Both the position numbers and the translations under genes were made by a program. Below the pieces are notes generated by a model. That model searched no databases. It saw nothing but the letters and a program-made list of their open reading frames with translations, and was not told the DNA's origin. Below, piece by piece: positions 32,962 through 41,384 of a stretch of 64,000 nucleotides of DNA. The DNA is from an uncultured OM182 clade bacterium (GTDB taxonomy: Bacteria > Pseudomonadota > Gammaproteobacteria > Pseudomonadales > Azotimanducaceae): the NCBI GenBank assembly GCA_902567095.1, contig CACFLG010000002.1:48995-112994 (forward strand). The letters run 5' to 3'. How positions within the stretch are numbered: the first letter of the stretch is position 1; the number at the start of each line of letters is the position of its first letter.

Positions 32962-33399
32962 TTATCTAACAACATGAACATCGTGGGTCAGTGTGCGCTT
33001 AAACCCATCAAAGACGATCTTGTCTAGATTTTGAGTGCCATCATCCATTCGGACAAGCGTATACATGGTAAAAATAGTACCTTCACGATGATAAACCCCG
33101 CTGAAGGAGGCGTAACCAAAATATCCATCAGGGCCAAAACCTCTGCCTTCACCTGTCACCAGGCCCCCTGATCTTCCAGAATCTGCAGTGAGTTCAAAAG
33201 TGGTGTAGACCCTTCCGTACTCTCCCATTGTTCCCTCAGCCATAATTATTCCGCCTCCTGGCTTTAATTGCACAGAAGTTATTTCCATTTCCGCGCTAGG
33301 CTGCCGCTCTTCAAAAGTTATTGTGGAACTTTCGTGGTCCGATGCCATCGAATTTAAGGCGAATATAGTTAGAAGCAATGTAATGAAAAAGTTTTTCAT
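32962..33399 (-). CDS. Secreted hypothetical protein
   Basis: Signal peptide MKNFFITLLLTIFALNSMASD from ATG at 33399. Confidence 0.65.
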   Translation of the reverse strand: MKNFFITLLLTIFALNSMASDHESSTITFEERQPSAEMEITSVQLKPGGGIIMAEGTMGEYGRVYTTFELTADSGRSGGLVTGEGRGFGPDGYFGYASFSGVYHREGTIFTMYTLVRMDDGTQNLDKIVFDGFKRTLTHDVHVVR

Positions 33400-33553
33400 A
33401 GATTTTTCCTTTGAATTAATGCTTAACATTTTTAGGTTCAGGTCAGCTTATCTAGTAAGTGCTGGTTTTTCTATAACAATGGTTCGTCTGAATAGATCTA
33501 TGTATAAGAGAAGTGATATGGTGACTTAAATCAGCATTAAAAAGTGATTTTCC

Positions 33554-34399
33554 TTGTTTCGTAGCCTTGATCATTTAATTTTAATGACGCGTGATTTGTC
33601 TTCCGCGTCATCCGATTATTCAAAAGTTTTCGGATGCAAACCTGTTTGGCGGGGTGTACATGATGACTTAGGAACGGAAAATGCGATCTTTTCTTTTAAG
33701 AATACATATTTAGAAATCTTAGCGCCAAAAAAAAAGGGGTTGGGAGCAGATTTTGTGACCTCGATTATCGACTCTGAAGGAGAAGGACTGACTGGTCTAG
33801 CGTTTCAGACCTGCGACATAGGAAGGCTAAAAAAAGAACTTTCAGAAAAGGAAGTGTCTACAGAAAAAGTTGTTTTCGGAAACGGCTTCGACGCGCATAC
33901 GGACAAATCGCGATCGTGGCGTAACTTGTTTTTTTCTAGACGCTTAACTAGAGGTCTTTTTCTCTTTGCAATTGAGCATGAGTCTGGAGAGCTCCCAAAA
34001 CCTAAAGTAAACCGATCTCAAATCGATCGATTAGATCACGTGGTTATAAATACCAATGACCCCGACGGATTTATTTCTTTATACCGCGATAAGTTTGGAA
34101 TAAAGCTTAGCCTCGATCAGACGGTAGAAAAATGGGGTGGGCGAATGCTTTTCTTTCGGCTAAATAAGACAACGATAGAAGTTATCGGAAAAATAGACAA
34201 AGAAACCGAGCCTAAAGATTCGTTTTGGGGTTTAGCTTGGTCTGTTAATGATTTGCATTCGGTCCATCGGCGACTGGCTGATGATGGCGTTGAATTGTCG
34301 GATATCAGAGAAGGACGAAAACAGCGAACGATTGTTTGTACCGTAAAATCTCATACCTTAGGTGTCCCTACTCTTTTGATTCAGCACCTCGATCGTTGA
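33554..34399 (+). CDS. VOC/glyoxalase-like domain protein
   Basis: SLDHLILMTRDLSSASSDYSKVFG and second half LDHVVINTNDPDGFISLYRDKFG. Confidence 0.8.
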   Translation: MFRSLDHLILMTRDLSSASSDYSKVFGCKPVWRGVHDDLGTENAIFSFKNTYLEILAPKKKGLGADFVTSIIDSEGEGLTGLAFQTCDIGRLKKELSEKEVSTEKVVFGNGFDAHTDKSRSWRNLFFSRRLTRGLFLFAIEHESGELPKPKVNRSQIDRLDHVVINTNDPDGFISLYRDKFGIKLSLDQTVEKWGGRMLFFRLNKTTIEVIGKIDKETEPKDSFWGLAWSVNDLHSVHRRLADDGVELSDIREGRKQRTIVCTVKSHTLGVPTLLIQHLDR

Positions 34400-34435
34400 G
34401 TCTTGCCAAGCATTAGTGCTTTTGGAAATTCGATA

Positions 34436-35326
34436 TTATCCGGGCAGATCGGAGAGAGGTTTTCTTAATCCTCGGCGGAACGCGAACAAAGGCAATAAAA
34501 GGAAGGGCCATAATTTTTGATAGTGATTAGGCGTTAGGCGTTGCGTAAGATCCATGATTTTCGCATCGAGCCCGACAAGGATCCGAGACCTTTTTGCTTT
34601 GATTCCGCTAAGAATAATCTTTGCAGCCCTGCTTGGATGCATCCCATTTTCTCTGAATATTTTGCCTTGTTCTTCTTGAGATATGTCTTTTCCAACTATG
34701 TTGACTAGGTTCAAATCGGGAACGGATTCTTCTCTTTTAGCCGACGAGAGGATGTTTGTACCTATATGGCCGGGATGAACAGAATGTATTTGCAAGTTTG
34801 TTCCTTTGAACTCCTTCGCAATGGACTCTGTAAAACCCCGAATAGCAAATTTAGCGGCGTGATAAACACTTTGATTGGGCACTGTAATCATCCCAAAGAT
34901 GGAGGAAGTATTTATAAGGGCAGCCTCTGGTCTTAGTCTTAGGTGAGAAAGAAACTTCCTGGACAGATTAATTACCCCATGAAAGTTTACGTCAATAACG
35001 CGATCCCAATCTTTTTCAGACATGTTTGCAAAGTCGGAAAGCACCGTTATCCCAGCATTGTTAAAAAGCAATTCAACCGTCTTGTGGCGTTCCAGAACTT
35101 TTTCGTAGAAGTTGTCTATTTGTTCTCTATTCGCGATATCAACGGTGTGCATCGAGCAGGCAACGTTGTAGTGATTCACCATTTTTGAGGTTTCAGCGAG
35201 CGCATTTTCATCGATGTCACAAATTGCTACGTTGCACCCAGCCTTTGCCAAAAGCACGGCTAAATACCTCCCCATACCAGAGCCCGCTCCGGTGATCACT
35301 GCAGTTTTGTTTAAAAAACTTTGCAT
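34436..35326 (-). CDS. Short-chain dehydrogenase/reductase
   Basis: TGAGSGMGRYLA, NNAG, YHAAK. Confidence 0.95.
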   Translation of the reverse strand: MQSFLNKTAVITGAGSGMGRYLAVLLAKAGCNVAICDIDENALAETSKMVNHYNVACSMHTVDIANREQIDNFYEKVLERHKTVELLFNNAGITVLSDFANMSEKDWDRVIDVNFHGVINLSRKFLSHLRLRPEAALINTSSIFGMITVPNQSVYHAAKFAIRGFTESIAKEFKGTNLQIHSVHPGHIGTNILSSAKREESVPDLNLVNIVGKDISQEEQGKIFRENGMHPSRAAKIILSGIKAKRSRILVGLDAKIMDLTQRLTPNHYQKLWPFLLLPLFAFRRGLRKPLSDLPG

Positions 35327-35499
35327 AATTCGTTTCTACTCTTTTAATTGTGACATCGTTCGCGGAGTTAGTTTAACTAAAGGTTTTGGTTGAAATTTTT
35401 TTTTCAGTTTCAATCTAGCAACTAATCTTGCAGCCTTCAATGGTTTGGTGAGAGTCTTTGTCTGCTATGGTAGTCTCCTCTAAAAAATAGGGAAAACCA

Positions 35500-35931
35500 A
35501 TGAATGATCTTATATTACAGCCTGTTTTGTTTATGGGAGCACTCACTACGTTAATGTTGATTTGGATGTACGCTACCAGATTGCCTGCGTCTTTGGTTCT
35601 TCAACAAAAAGGTACCAATCTTCAGCATTTATCTCATCCCTCTGCGTTGGGCGGCGTTTTTCCAAGCAAAGTGGAAAGAGTAGCAGATAATTATAACCAT
35701 CTTTGGGAGCAGCCTACTCTTTTCTACGCGATCGTATTTGTCATTTGGGCTCAGAATCATACGGATCAATTCTACTTAATTTTAGCATGGAGCTATTGCT
35801 TTATAAGGTTCTTTCACTCCATTGTTCAAGCCACGGTAAACCATGTCTGGGCCAGGTTCTCCTTATTTATTTTGAGTTGGTGCGTTTTGATTTTTATGTT
35901 GCTCCGGGAAATTTTTGCAGTTCTGGGTTGA
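35500..35931 (+). CDS. MAPEG family membrane protein
   Basis: DNYNHLWEQPTLFYAIVFVI; paralogous to 22976-23392. Confidence 0.85.
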   Translation: MNDLILQPVLFMGALTTLMLIWMYATRLPASLVLQQKGTNLQHLSHPSALGGVFPSKVERVADNYNHLWEQPTLFYAIVFVIWAQNHTDQFYLILAWSYCFIRFFHSIVQATVNHVWARFSLFILSWCVLIFMLLREIFAVLG

Positions 35932-35984
35932 ACAGAGTAAGAGTTCTTACGGGTCCTTTTAAAAAAAATTAGGTAATCCTCTAT

Positions 35985-36899
35985 ATGTTCTTAGTTTTTG
36001 CCTCGCTGATACTCTTAGCTATTGGGTTAACGCTGGAGTCCCCAATTTTAGCCTTAGGCTTAGGCGCTGCTTTTTCTATTTTCAGTGGTATAGATGACCG
36101 ATTCTATACCCGTATTTTTGCAACACGGTTACTCCAGATAGGTATTATCTTAATCGGGTTATCGATAAATGCCGTTGACGTTTTTGAGTTAACAAAAGTC
36201 TTTTTCCCTATTTTAGCTTTGTTCGTAAGCCTCGCTTTTTTTTTGGGCTTATTGATCGGTCGAATTTTTCGGGTCGGCAGCAAATTTTCATTGCTCATAG
36301 CATCAGGCACTGCTATTTGTGGCGGAACAGCAATGGCAGCAATTGCTCCTATTATAAGATCGAGACCAGCCGATCTTGCCACTGGAGTAACCATTGTTTT
36401 TGTGTTAAATGCAATAGCGATAGCATTTTTTCCAATGCTGGGAAAATTACTGGGGTTTTCGGAATTGCAATTCGGCGCGTGGGCTGCACTAGCGATCCAT
36501 GATACTAGCGCTGTTCTTGGTGCGTCCTTAAATTATGGACCCGGCGCAGTAGATTCCTCTACGACGATAAAAATGTTGCGCACACTCTTCTTGGTACCTT
36601 TGATGGTTCTCTTGATCTTTTTCCAGCGGAGCGAAAAAAAGAAGATAGCTTTCCCCTTTTTTGTTGTTTTCTTCGCTGTCTCGGTTGGAATTGGATCATT
36701 TATTGACTTGCCCGTCGGATCATCAGTAATTAGAGATGTTAGCCAGGTCTTTCTTTTGTCTGGTTTTTTTGCGGTTGGAACTCAGATCTCCAAAGAGGCT
36801 ATTATTGAGCTCAAAGCAGTTCGTTTGGTTTCCTCGATTACCTTATGGGCATTGATTATCCCCATCGCTTATTTCTTTGTCAGTCTCGGCGCTCTTTAG
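35985..36899 (+). CDS. YeiH family putative sulfate exporter
   Basis: SGTAICGGTAMAAIAP, AIHDTSAVLGAS. Confidence 0.92.
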   Translation: MFLVFASLILLAIGLTLESPILALGLGAAFSIFSGIDDRFYTRIFATRLLQIGIILIGLSINAVDVFELTKVFFPILALFVSLAFFLGLLIGRIFRVGSKFSLLIASGTAICGGTAMAAIAPIIRSRPADLATGVTIVFVLNAIAIAFFPMLGKLLGFSELQFGAWAALAIHDTSAVLGASLNYGPGAVDSSTTIKMLRTLFLVPLMVLLIFFQRSEKKKIAFPFFVVFFAVSVGIGSFIDLPVGSSVIRDVSQVFLLSGFFAVGTQISKEAIIELKAVRLVSSITLWALIIPIAYFFVSLGAL

Positions 36900-36906
36900 T
36901 TCTAAT

Positions 36907-36933
36907 TCTAAGGGGTTCGGGAAAACCCTTAGA
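36907..36933 (+). terminator. Stem-loop after the YeiH gene (weak terminator candidate)
   Basis: TCTAAGGG...CCCTTAGA perfect 8-bp stem; no strong T tract. Confidence 0.4.
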
Positions 36934-37184
36934 GTTCAAGGTCACGACGAATTAATTTCGTAGTCTGAGCTTAATACTTTTTCGTTTAGAGGATATTCAA
37001 TTACTATTCTCAATCCTTTTTTCTCCTCCAGCTATCATGTGTCGTGTTAGAGCTAATCACTTGTAACTTATTTTGATCAAATTTAGATGCCAGGGATTAA
37101 TGTTTAAAAAGTTGCTAGGATCATGGTCGATCACCCATTCTTACTTTATAGTTTTAGGTCAATTCTCCTCTCCAAAAATTTTAA

Positions 37185-37838
37185 ATGAAGAAAATTGAGC
37201 GCGCAGAGTTTATACTCAGACATCTGAATGAATTATACCCCGAGACTCCGAGCCCGCTGAATCATCGAAATAATTACGAGCTGCTCGTCGCTGTGCTATT
37301 GAGCGCGCAGTGCACTGATGAGAGGGTCAATAAAGTTACTCCCACTCTTTTTCGAGCGGCAAGAACGCCAAAGAAGATGAGAACGCTTGATCCAGAAACG
37401 GTTTATAACATTATTCGCCCTTGTGGACTGGCTCCAAAAAAATCTCGGGCAATCTTAAAGCTATCCGATATCTTAGTTCGGGAATATGAAGGGTCTGTCC
37501 CCGAAAGCCTTGAAGCTCTAGAGCAATTACCCGGAGTAGGCCATAAAACTGCTAGCGTTGTTATTTCTCAGGGCTTCGGTCATCCGGCATTCCCAGTCGA
37601 TACGCATATTCACCGACTTGCTCAAAGATGGGGTTTATCTAATGGAAAAAACGTCAATCAAACCGAAGCAGACTTAAAAAGAATATTCCCAAAGGAGTCT
37701 TGGAATAAGTTACATTTACAGATTATTTTCTACGGTCGAGAATTCTGCAGTGCAAGAGGGTGCGATGGAAGACAGTGCTTTATCTGTAGAGCCTGTTACC
37801 CGAATAGGAAAAGGCCAAAAAAGACAAAAAAAGCTTAG
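37185..37838 (+). CDS. nth: Endonuclease III
   Basis: LLSAQCTDERVNKVTP, LPGVGHKTASVV, C-terminal Cys cluster. Confidence 0.96.
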   Translation: MKKIERAEFILRHLNELYPETPSPLNHRNNYELLVAVLLSAQCTDERVNKVTPTLFRAARTPKKMRTLDPETVYNIIRPCGLAPKKSRAILKLSDILVREYEGSVPESLEALEQLPGVGHKTASVVISQGFGHPAFPVDTHIHRLAQRWGLSNGKNVNQTEADLKRIFPKESWNKLHLQIIFYGREFCSARGCDGRQCFICRACYPNRKRPKKTKKA

Positions 37839-37891
37839 CTATACTTAGCGAGAGAACATTTTTTGACAAAGAGACAAATGGAGGCTTTATC

Positions 37892-38305
37892 ATGGAGGAT
37901 TTTTCATATACTGGTTTAACAACCGGGATTGCGCTGCTAGCTTACTATTACACCCTCATGAAAGCTGGTTCAGCAAGAGGAAAATTTGGTGTTCAGGCTC
38001 CGTCGCACGATGGTCCGGATGAATATCTAAGATATGTTCGAGCCCATCAAAATACGTTAGAACATATCGTGATTTTTCTTCCTGCACTATGGCTATTTTC
38101 TTTCGCCGTGGATTCTTTTTGGGGAGCCGTAATTGGTCTGCTATGGCCAGTCGGCAGGATGCTTTACGCTTTTGGATACTATGTAAGTGCTGAAAAAAGG
38201 ATGCCCGGGTTAATTATCAGCATGCTACCTATTTTTGTCTTGGTTTTGGGAGGCTTTTTCGGATGCGCCTGGAATCTCTTTGAAGTAATTTACTTAAAGG
38301 ACTAA
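37892..38305 (+). CDS. MAPEG family protein
   Basis: RAHQNTLEHIVIFLPALWLF...VGRMLYAFGYY. Confidence 0.85.
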   Translation: MEDFSYTGLTTGIALLAYYYTLMKAGSARGKFGVQAPSHDGPDEYLRYVRAHQNTLEHIVIFLPALWLFSFAVDSFWGAVIGLLWPVGRMLYAFGYYVSAEKRMPGLIISMLPIFVLVLGGFFGCAWNLFEVIYLKD

Positions 38306-38379
38306 ATAACTCTCTTGAAGAGAACAATACTTAAAATTAAATTAAAGTTTCTTAAGTTTTATGATGGGAGTAATTGATC

Positions 38380-39162
38380 ATGTTGATTTCAATAGCCAGT
38401 AAACTTTCGCTGTTACTAATATTATTGTGTTCATTTAATTCGTACTCAAATGATTTAAAAGATTTTGTTGAGAGCAGCTCGCGAAATGAAGCTAATGTAC
38501 TTAGAGATGTTTATAGAAATCCGTTTGAGACCCTATCTTTTTTTGGTCTTGAATCTGATATGAGTGTTGTTGAGCTTTCTCCAGGAGGAGGCTGGTACAC
38601 CGAGATATTAGCACCATACTTGAAAGAGTCAGGAAATTTAATCGTTGCTCATTTTAATCCTGATTTAGGTGGTTATTACGAAAAAAGCCGGCGCCGTTTT
38701 GAAGAAAAAATCAAAGATAGAGAGATTTTTGAAGCGATGACTATCGTAAATCTCGATGCACAATTCTCCAAAGCCGGTGAGATCGACGCCGTCCTTACTT
38801 TTCGTAATTTGCACAATTGGATAGGTCCGCAGCTGGATGTTATTTTGAACAGTGCTTATTCAGCACTTAAGTCGGGAGGGATACTAGGCGTTGTCGAGCA
38901 CAGGGCTGAACCGGGAACAAGCATCGAGGCAATGAAGAAAAGTGGATACGTCACTGAAGAGTGGGCGATTTCCGAGGTAGAGAAAAAGGGATTTGTTCTA
39001 TTAGGTAAGTCAGAATTAAACGCCAATCCGCGCGATACAAAAAATCATCCTCGAGGGGTCTGGACACTTCCTCCGTCCATGGCAATGAAAGAACAGGATA
39101 AAAAGAAGTATGAGGCAATTGGGGAAAGTGATCGAATGACATTACTCTTTCAAAAACCCTAG
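38380..39162 (+). CDS. Exported class I SAM-dependent methyltransferase-like protein
   Basis: N-terminal signal-like segment; VVELSPGGGWYTEILAPYL; LTFRNLHNWI. Confidence 0.8.
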   Translation: MLISIASKLSLLLILLCSFNSYSNDLKDFVESSSRNEANVLRDVYRNPFETLSFFGLESDMSVVELSPGGGWYTEILAPYLKESGNLIVAHFNPDLGGYYEKSRRRFEEKIKDREIFEAMTIVNLDAQFSKAGEIDAVLTFRNLHNWIGPQLDVILNSAYSALKSGGILGVVEHRAEPGTSIEAMKKSGYVTEEWAISEVEKKGFVLLGKSELNANPRDTKNHPRGVWTLPPSMAMKEQDKKKYEAIGESDRMTLLFQKP

Positions 39163-39165
39163 AAA

Positions 39166-40506
39166 ATGAGTTATATGAAATTAGACAGAACCGATGTTCT
39201 CGAAGGTTATTATCCTTCTCGTTGGCCTGTTGAATGTGGCGGAAATCGTAGGCAAAAGGCTTCCTTGGGTGGAGTTTTTGCGCGAGAGGGAGATCCCGAA
39301 GTCGTAAGTGTCACGAATGGGCGATGGAATGTAATGACAATTCATAGAGGCCCGGGAGAGCTTTATCTTGCAGGGACAATGCCCTCGTTTAAGGGGCCTC
39401 CACCCTTCGGCTGGTTGCAAAAATTAGATCCAGAGTCACTTGATGTAATTTCTGAGTCTCGAGAGTTGCCGTGTGGAGAGCACGTTTGGTGTGGTGCGAT
39501 AGCCGCTCACGCCAACGGCAATATAATGATGGTTAATGGAAATTATCTTCACAGCCTCTCACCTGATTGTGAAGTAGTCAGGGAAGCCAAACTGCCTGTA
39601 GACCAGGCGCACAATGGATTGATCGTTTTATCAGATGGAACCATTGTCACCAAAGATTTACGTTTAGAAAATCAAGGCCAATCGACTATTAGCCGGCTTG
39701 ATCCAGATACCCTGGAATCATTGCACAAGCCTTTGATCCTCCCAGAGGGGTCGATGGGCAGAATAGCAAGTGATAGAACCGAAAATGGAGAGTTTATTTA
39801 CGTGCCAGGCATTGAAAAAGTTTGGCGAATTGCTGTCGAGCCTAATGGTCTCAAATTGGATGAAACTTGGTGTCCCCGTTATCGTCGCATTGGAGGATCA
39901 CAGGGATTGTCTTGGGATGGGTGTCTATCAGAGGATTATCTTTGGCTTATGGATAATGGCGATATAGATTCTCTAAGAGCAATATATGGAAACCACCCCA
40001 ACGGAAGGTTTAAAGCTGAAGATCCTGAGGTGCTCTCACGTTTGAGTTGGCAAAGAGCAGCGCCTTGGATTGGGCAACAACGATTATTAAGGTTTTCGCT
40101 TTGGGATGGATCCCTCAAAGAAATTTCACCCTTTGGCGCAGCGGGCGGAGGTATCATAGCGCCCCCCGTCAACGTTCCTGAGCATAAGATGTGTATAGCA
40201 TGGGATAGCATTAACGGGGGTTTAGCCGGTATTTCAACTGATTCAGAAGAACTCACGTTGACCTGGAAGACTGATGTTAGGCCCACCATGCAACCAGTGG
40301 TTTTTCCAGACTCAGGCGAGTTAGTGATTAATCACTATCAAGATAATGATGATCAAATAATAGTTGTGGATATTAGAAGTGGCGAATTAATAAGCAAAGT
40401 TAGTCTCGGCTCGCCACTAGCTAACGGAATGTTCCTTAGTCCAGGGTTTGAACGAGATATTTATTACTGCTCGACCCTAACTTTTGCTCGAGTTCGGTGG
40501 CGCTAA
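39166..40506 (+). CDS. Hypothetical beta-propeller-like protein
   Basis: 446 aa, repeated beta-rich LDPES/SRLDPDTLE/DIRSGELIS motifs; no confident family. Confidence 0.6.
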   Translation: MSYMKLDRTDVLEGYYPSRWPVECGGNRRQKASLGGVFAREGDPEVVSVTNGRWNVMTIHRGPGELYLAGTMPSFKGPPPFGWLQKLDPESLDVISESRELPCGEHVWCGAIAAHANGNIMMVNGNYLHSLSPDCEVVREAKLPVDQAHNGLIVLSDGTIVTKDLRLENQGQSTISRLDPDTLESLHKPLILPEGSMGRIASDRTENGEFIYVPGIEKVWRIAVEPNGLKLDETWCPRYRRIGGSQGLSWDGCLSEDYLWLMDNGDIDSLRAIYGNHPNGRFKAEDPEVLSRLSWQRAAPWIGQQRLLRFSLWDGSLKEISPFGAAGGGIIAPPVNVPEHKMCIAWDSINGGLAGISTDSEELTLTWKTDVRPTMQPVVFPDSGELVINHYQDNDDQIIVVDIRSGELISKVSLGSPLANGMFLSPGFERDIYYCSTLTFARVRWR

Positions 40507-41303
40507 CAATGCTTCTCTATTAAGCTCAAAGCCCAAGTTATGATTCTCGGATTATCCTCAGCATTCAGTATGTATTCTTGTCCTTGACCCTTGCACTCTA
40601 GGGTGCATTCACTCTCGTTTTCCCATTTCAATCGGTTTAAAAACAGATCTTTAGATTTAGAAAAATACTTTTTGGGGAACCTCCAATGAGACCTTGTTTT
40701 CCCTTTTTCGGTGAGAATGAGATCAGAGCTAGTTTTTTTAAAAACGCCGTAGCCCGGGAGTTTTTTTTTAATACCTGACAGGTCTATTCTCTCCCGTCCT
40801 ATGTATAGAGCGTTATTCGGGTAGTTCGATTTTTCCCCAAAGCCATGAGGATGGACAAGTCCTCGTTGCTTTAGATAATTTTTAATATCAGTGTCGGAAG
40901 TCAAAATGTCCTCTATTTGTAACCAACCGAATAGATGATGGGTATCCCCTTCTTTTGAGGAGAAACGTCTGAACCAGCCGAAAAATAAAAATAGATCATC
41001 TCTCTTGACCTCCCTATTACGAAGTTCAGATTGTGATGAATTGGCTTGTCCAAATAAACCGACTCCAGTTCGTAGGTCAGGGTCGAAGTGACAGTAATCA
41101 GTTCTCGAAACTGACGAAACAGAAGCTTCCCTCAAAGCAGCTTCTCCAGATATTCCATGGATCTTCAGATCAGAATATTTGTGGGGGGACGGTACTTTAG
41201 AAGGAATTGGGATCGAAAAGATTTTGTCATCTGGGAATATAGGCGAAGCCGTTCTTCCCGAGCTCGAGTCAAATCCTTTTCTACTTAGAATTATTCTTCT
41301 CAT
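40503..41303 (-). CDS. Nmad3-like protein (nucleotide modification associated domain 3)
   Basis: MRRIILSRKGFDSSSGRTASPIFPDDKIFSIPIPS, CHFDPDLR, LFLFFGWFR, HPHGFG, NNALYIGRERI. Confidence 0.75.
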   Translation of the reverse strand: MRRIILSRKGFDSSSGRTASPIFPDDKIFSIPIPSKVPSPHKYSDLKIHGISGEAALREASVSSVSRTDYCHFDPDLRTGVGLFGQANSSQSELRNREVKRDDLFLFFGWFRRFSSKEGDTHHLFGWLQIEDILTSDTDIKNYLKQRGLVHPHGFGEKSNYPNNALYIGRERIDLSGIKKKLPGYGVFKKTSSDLILTEKGKTRSHWRFPKKYFSKSKDLFLNRLKWENESECTLECKGQGQEYILNAEDNPRIITWALSLIEKHC

Positions 41304-41384
41304 CTTTGTAAGCCTTAGTTTGTTCAGAAAATACCGATAAAAAAAACTTGTTACAAGCGGAACGAAAACATTGTTAAATAGTGA

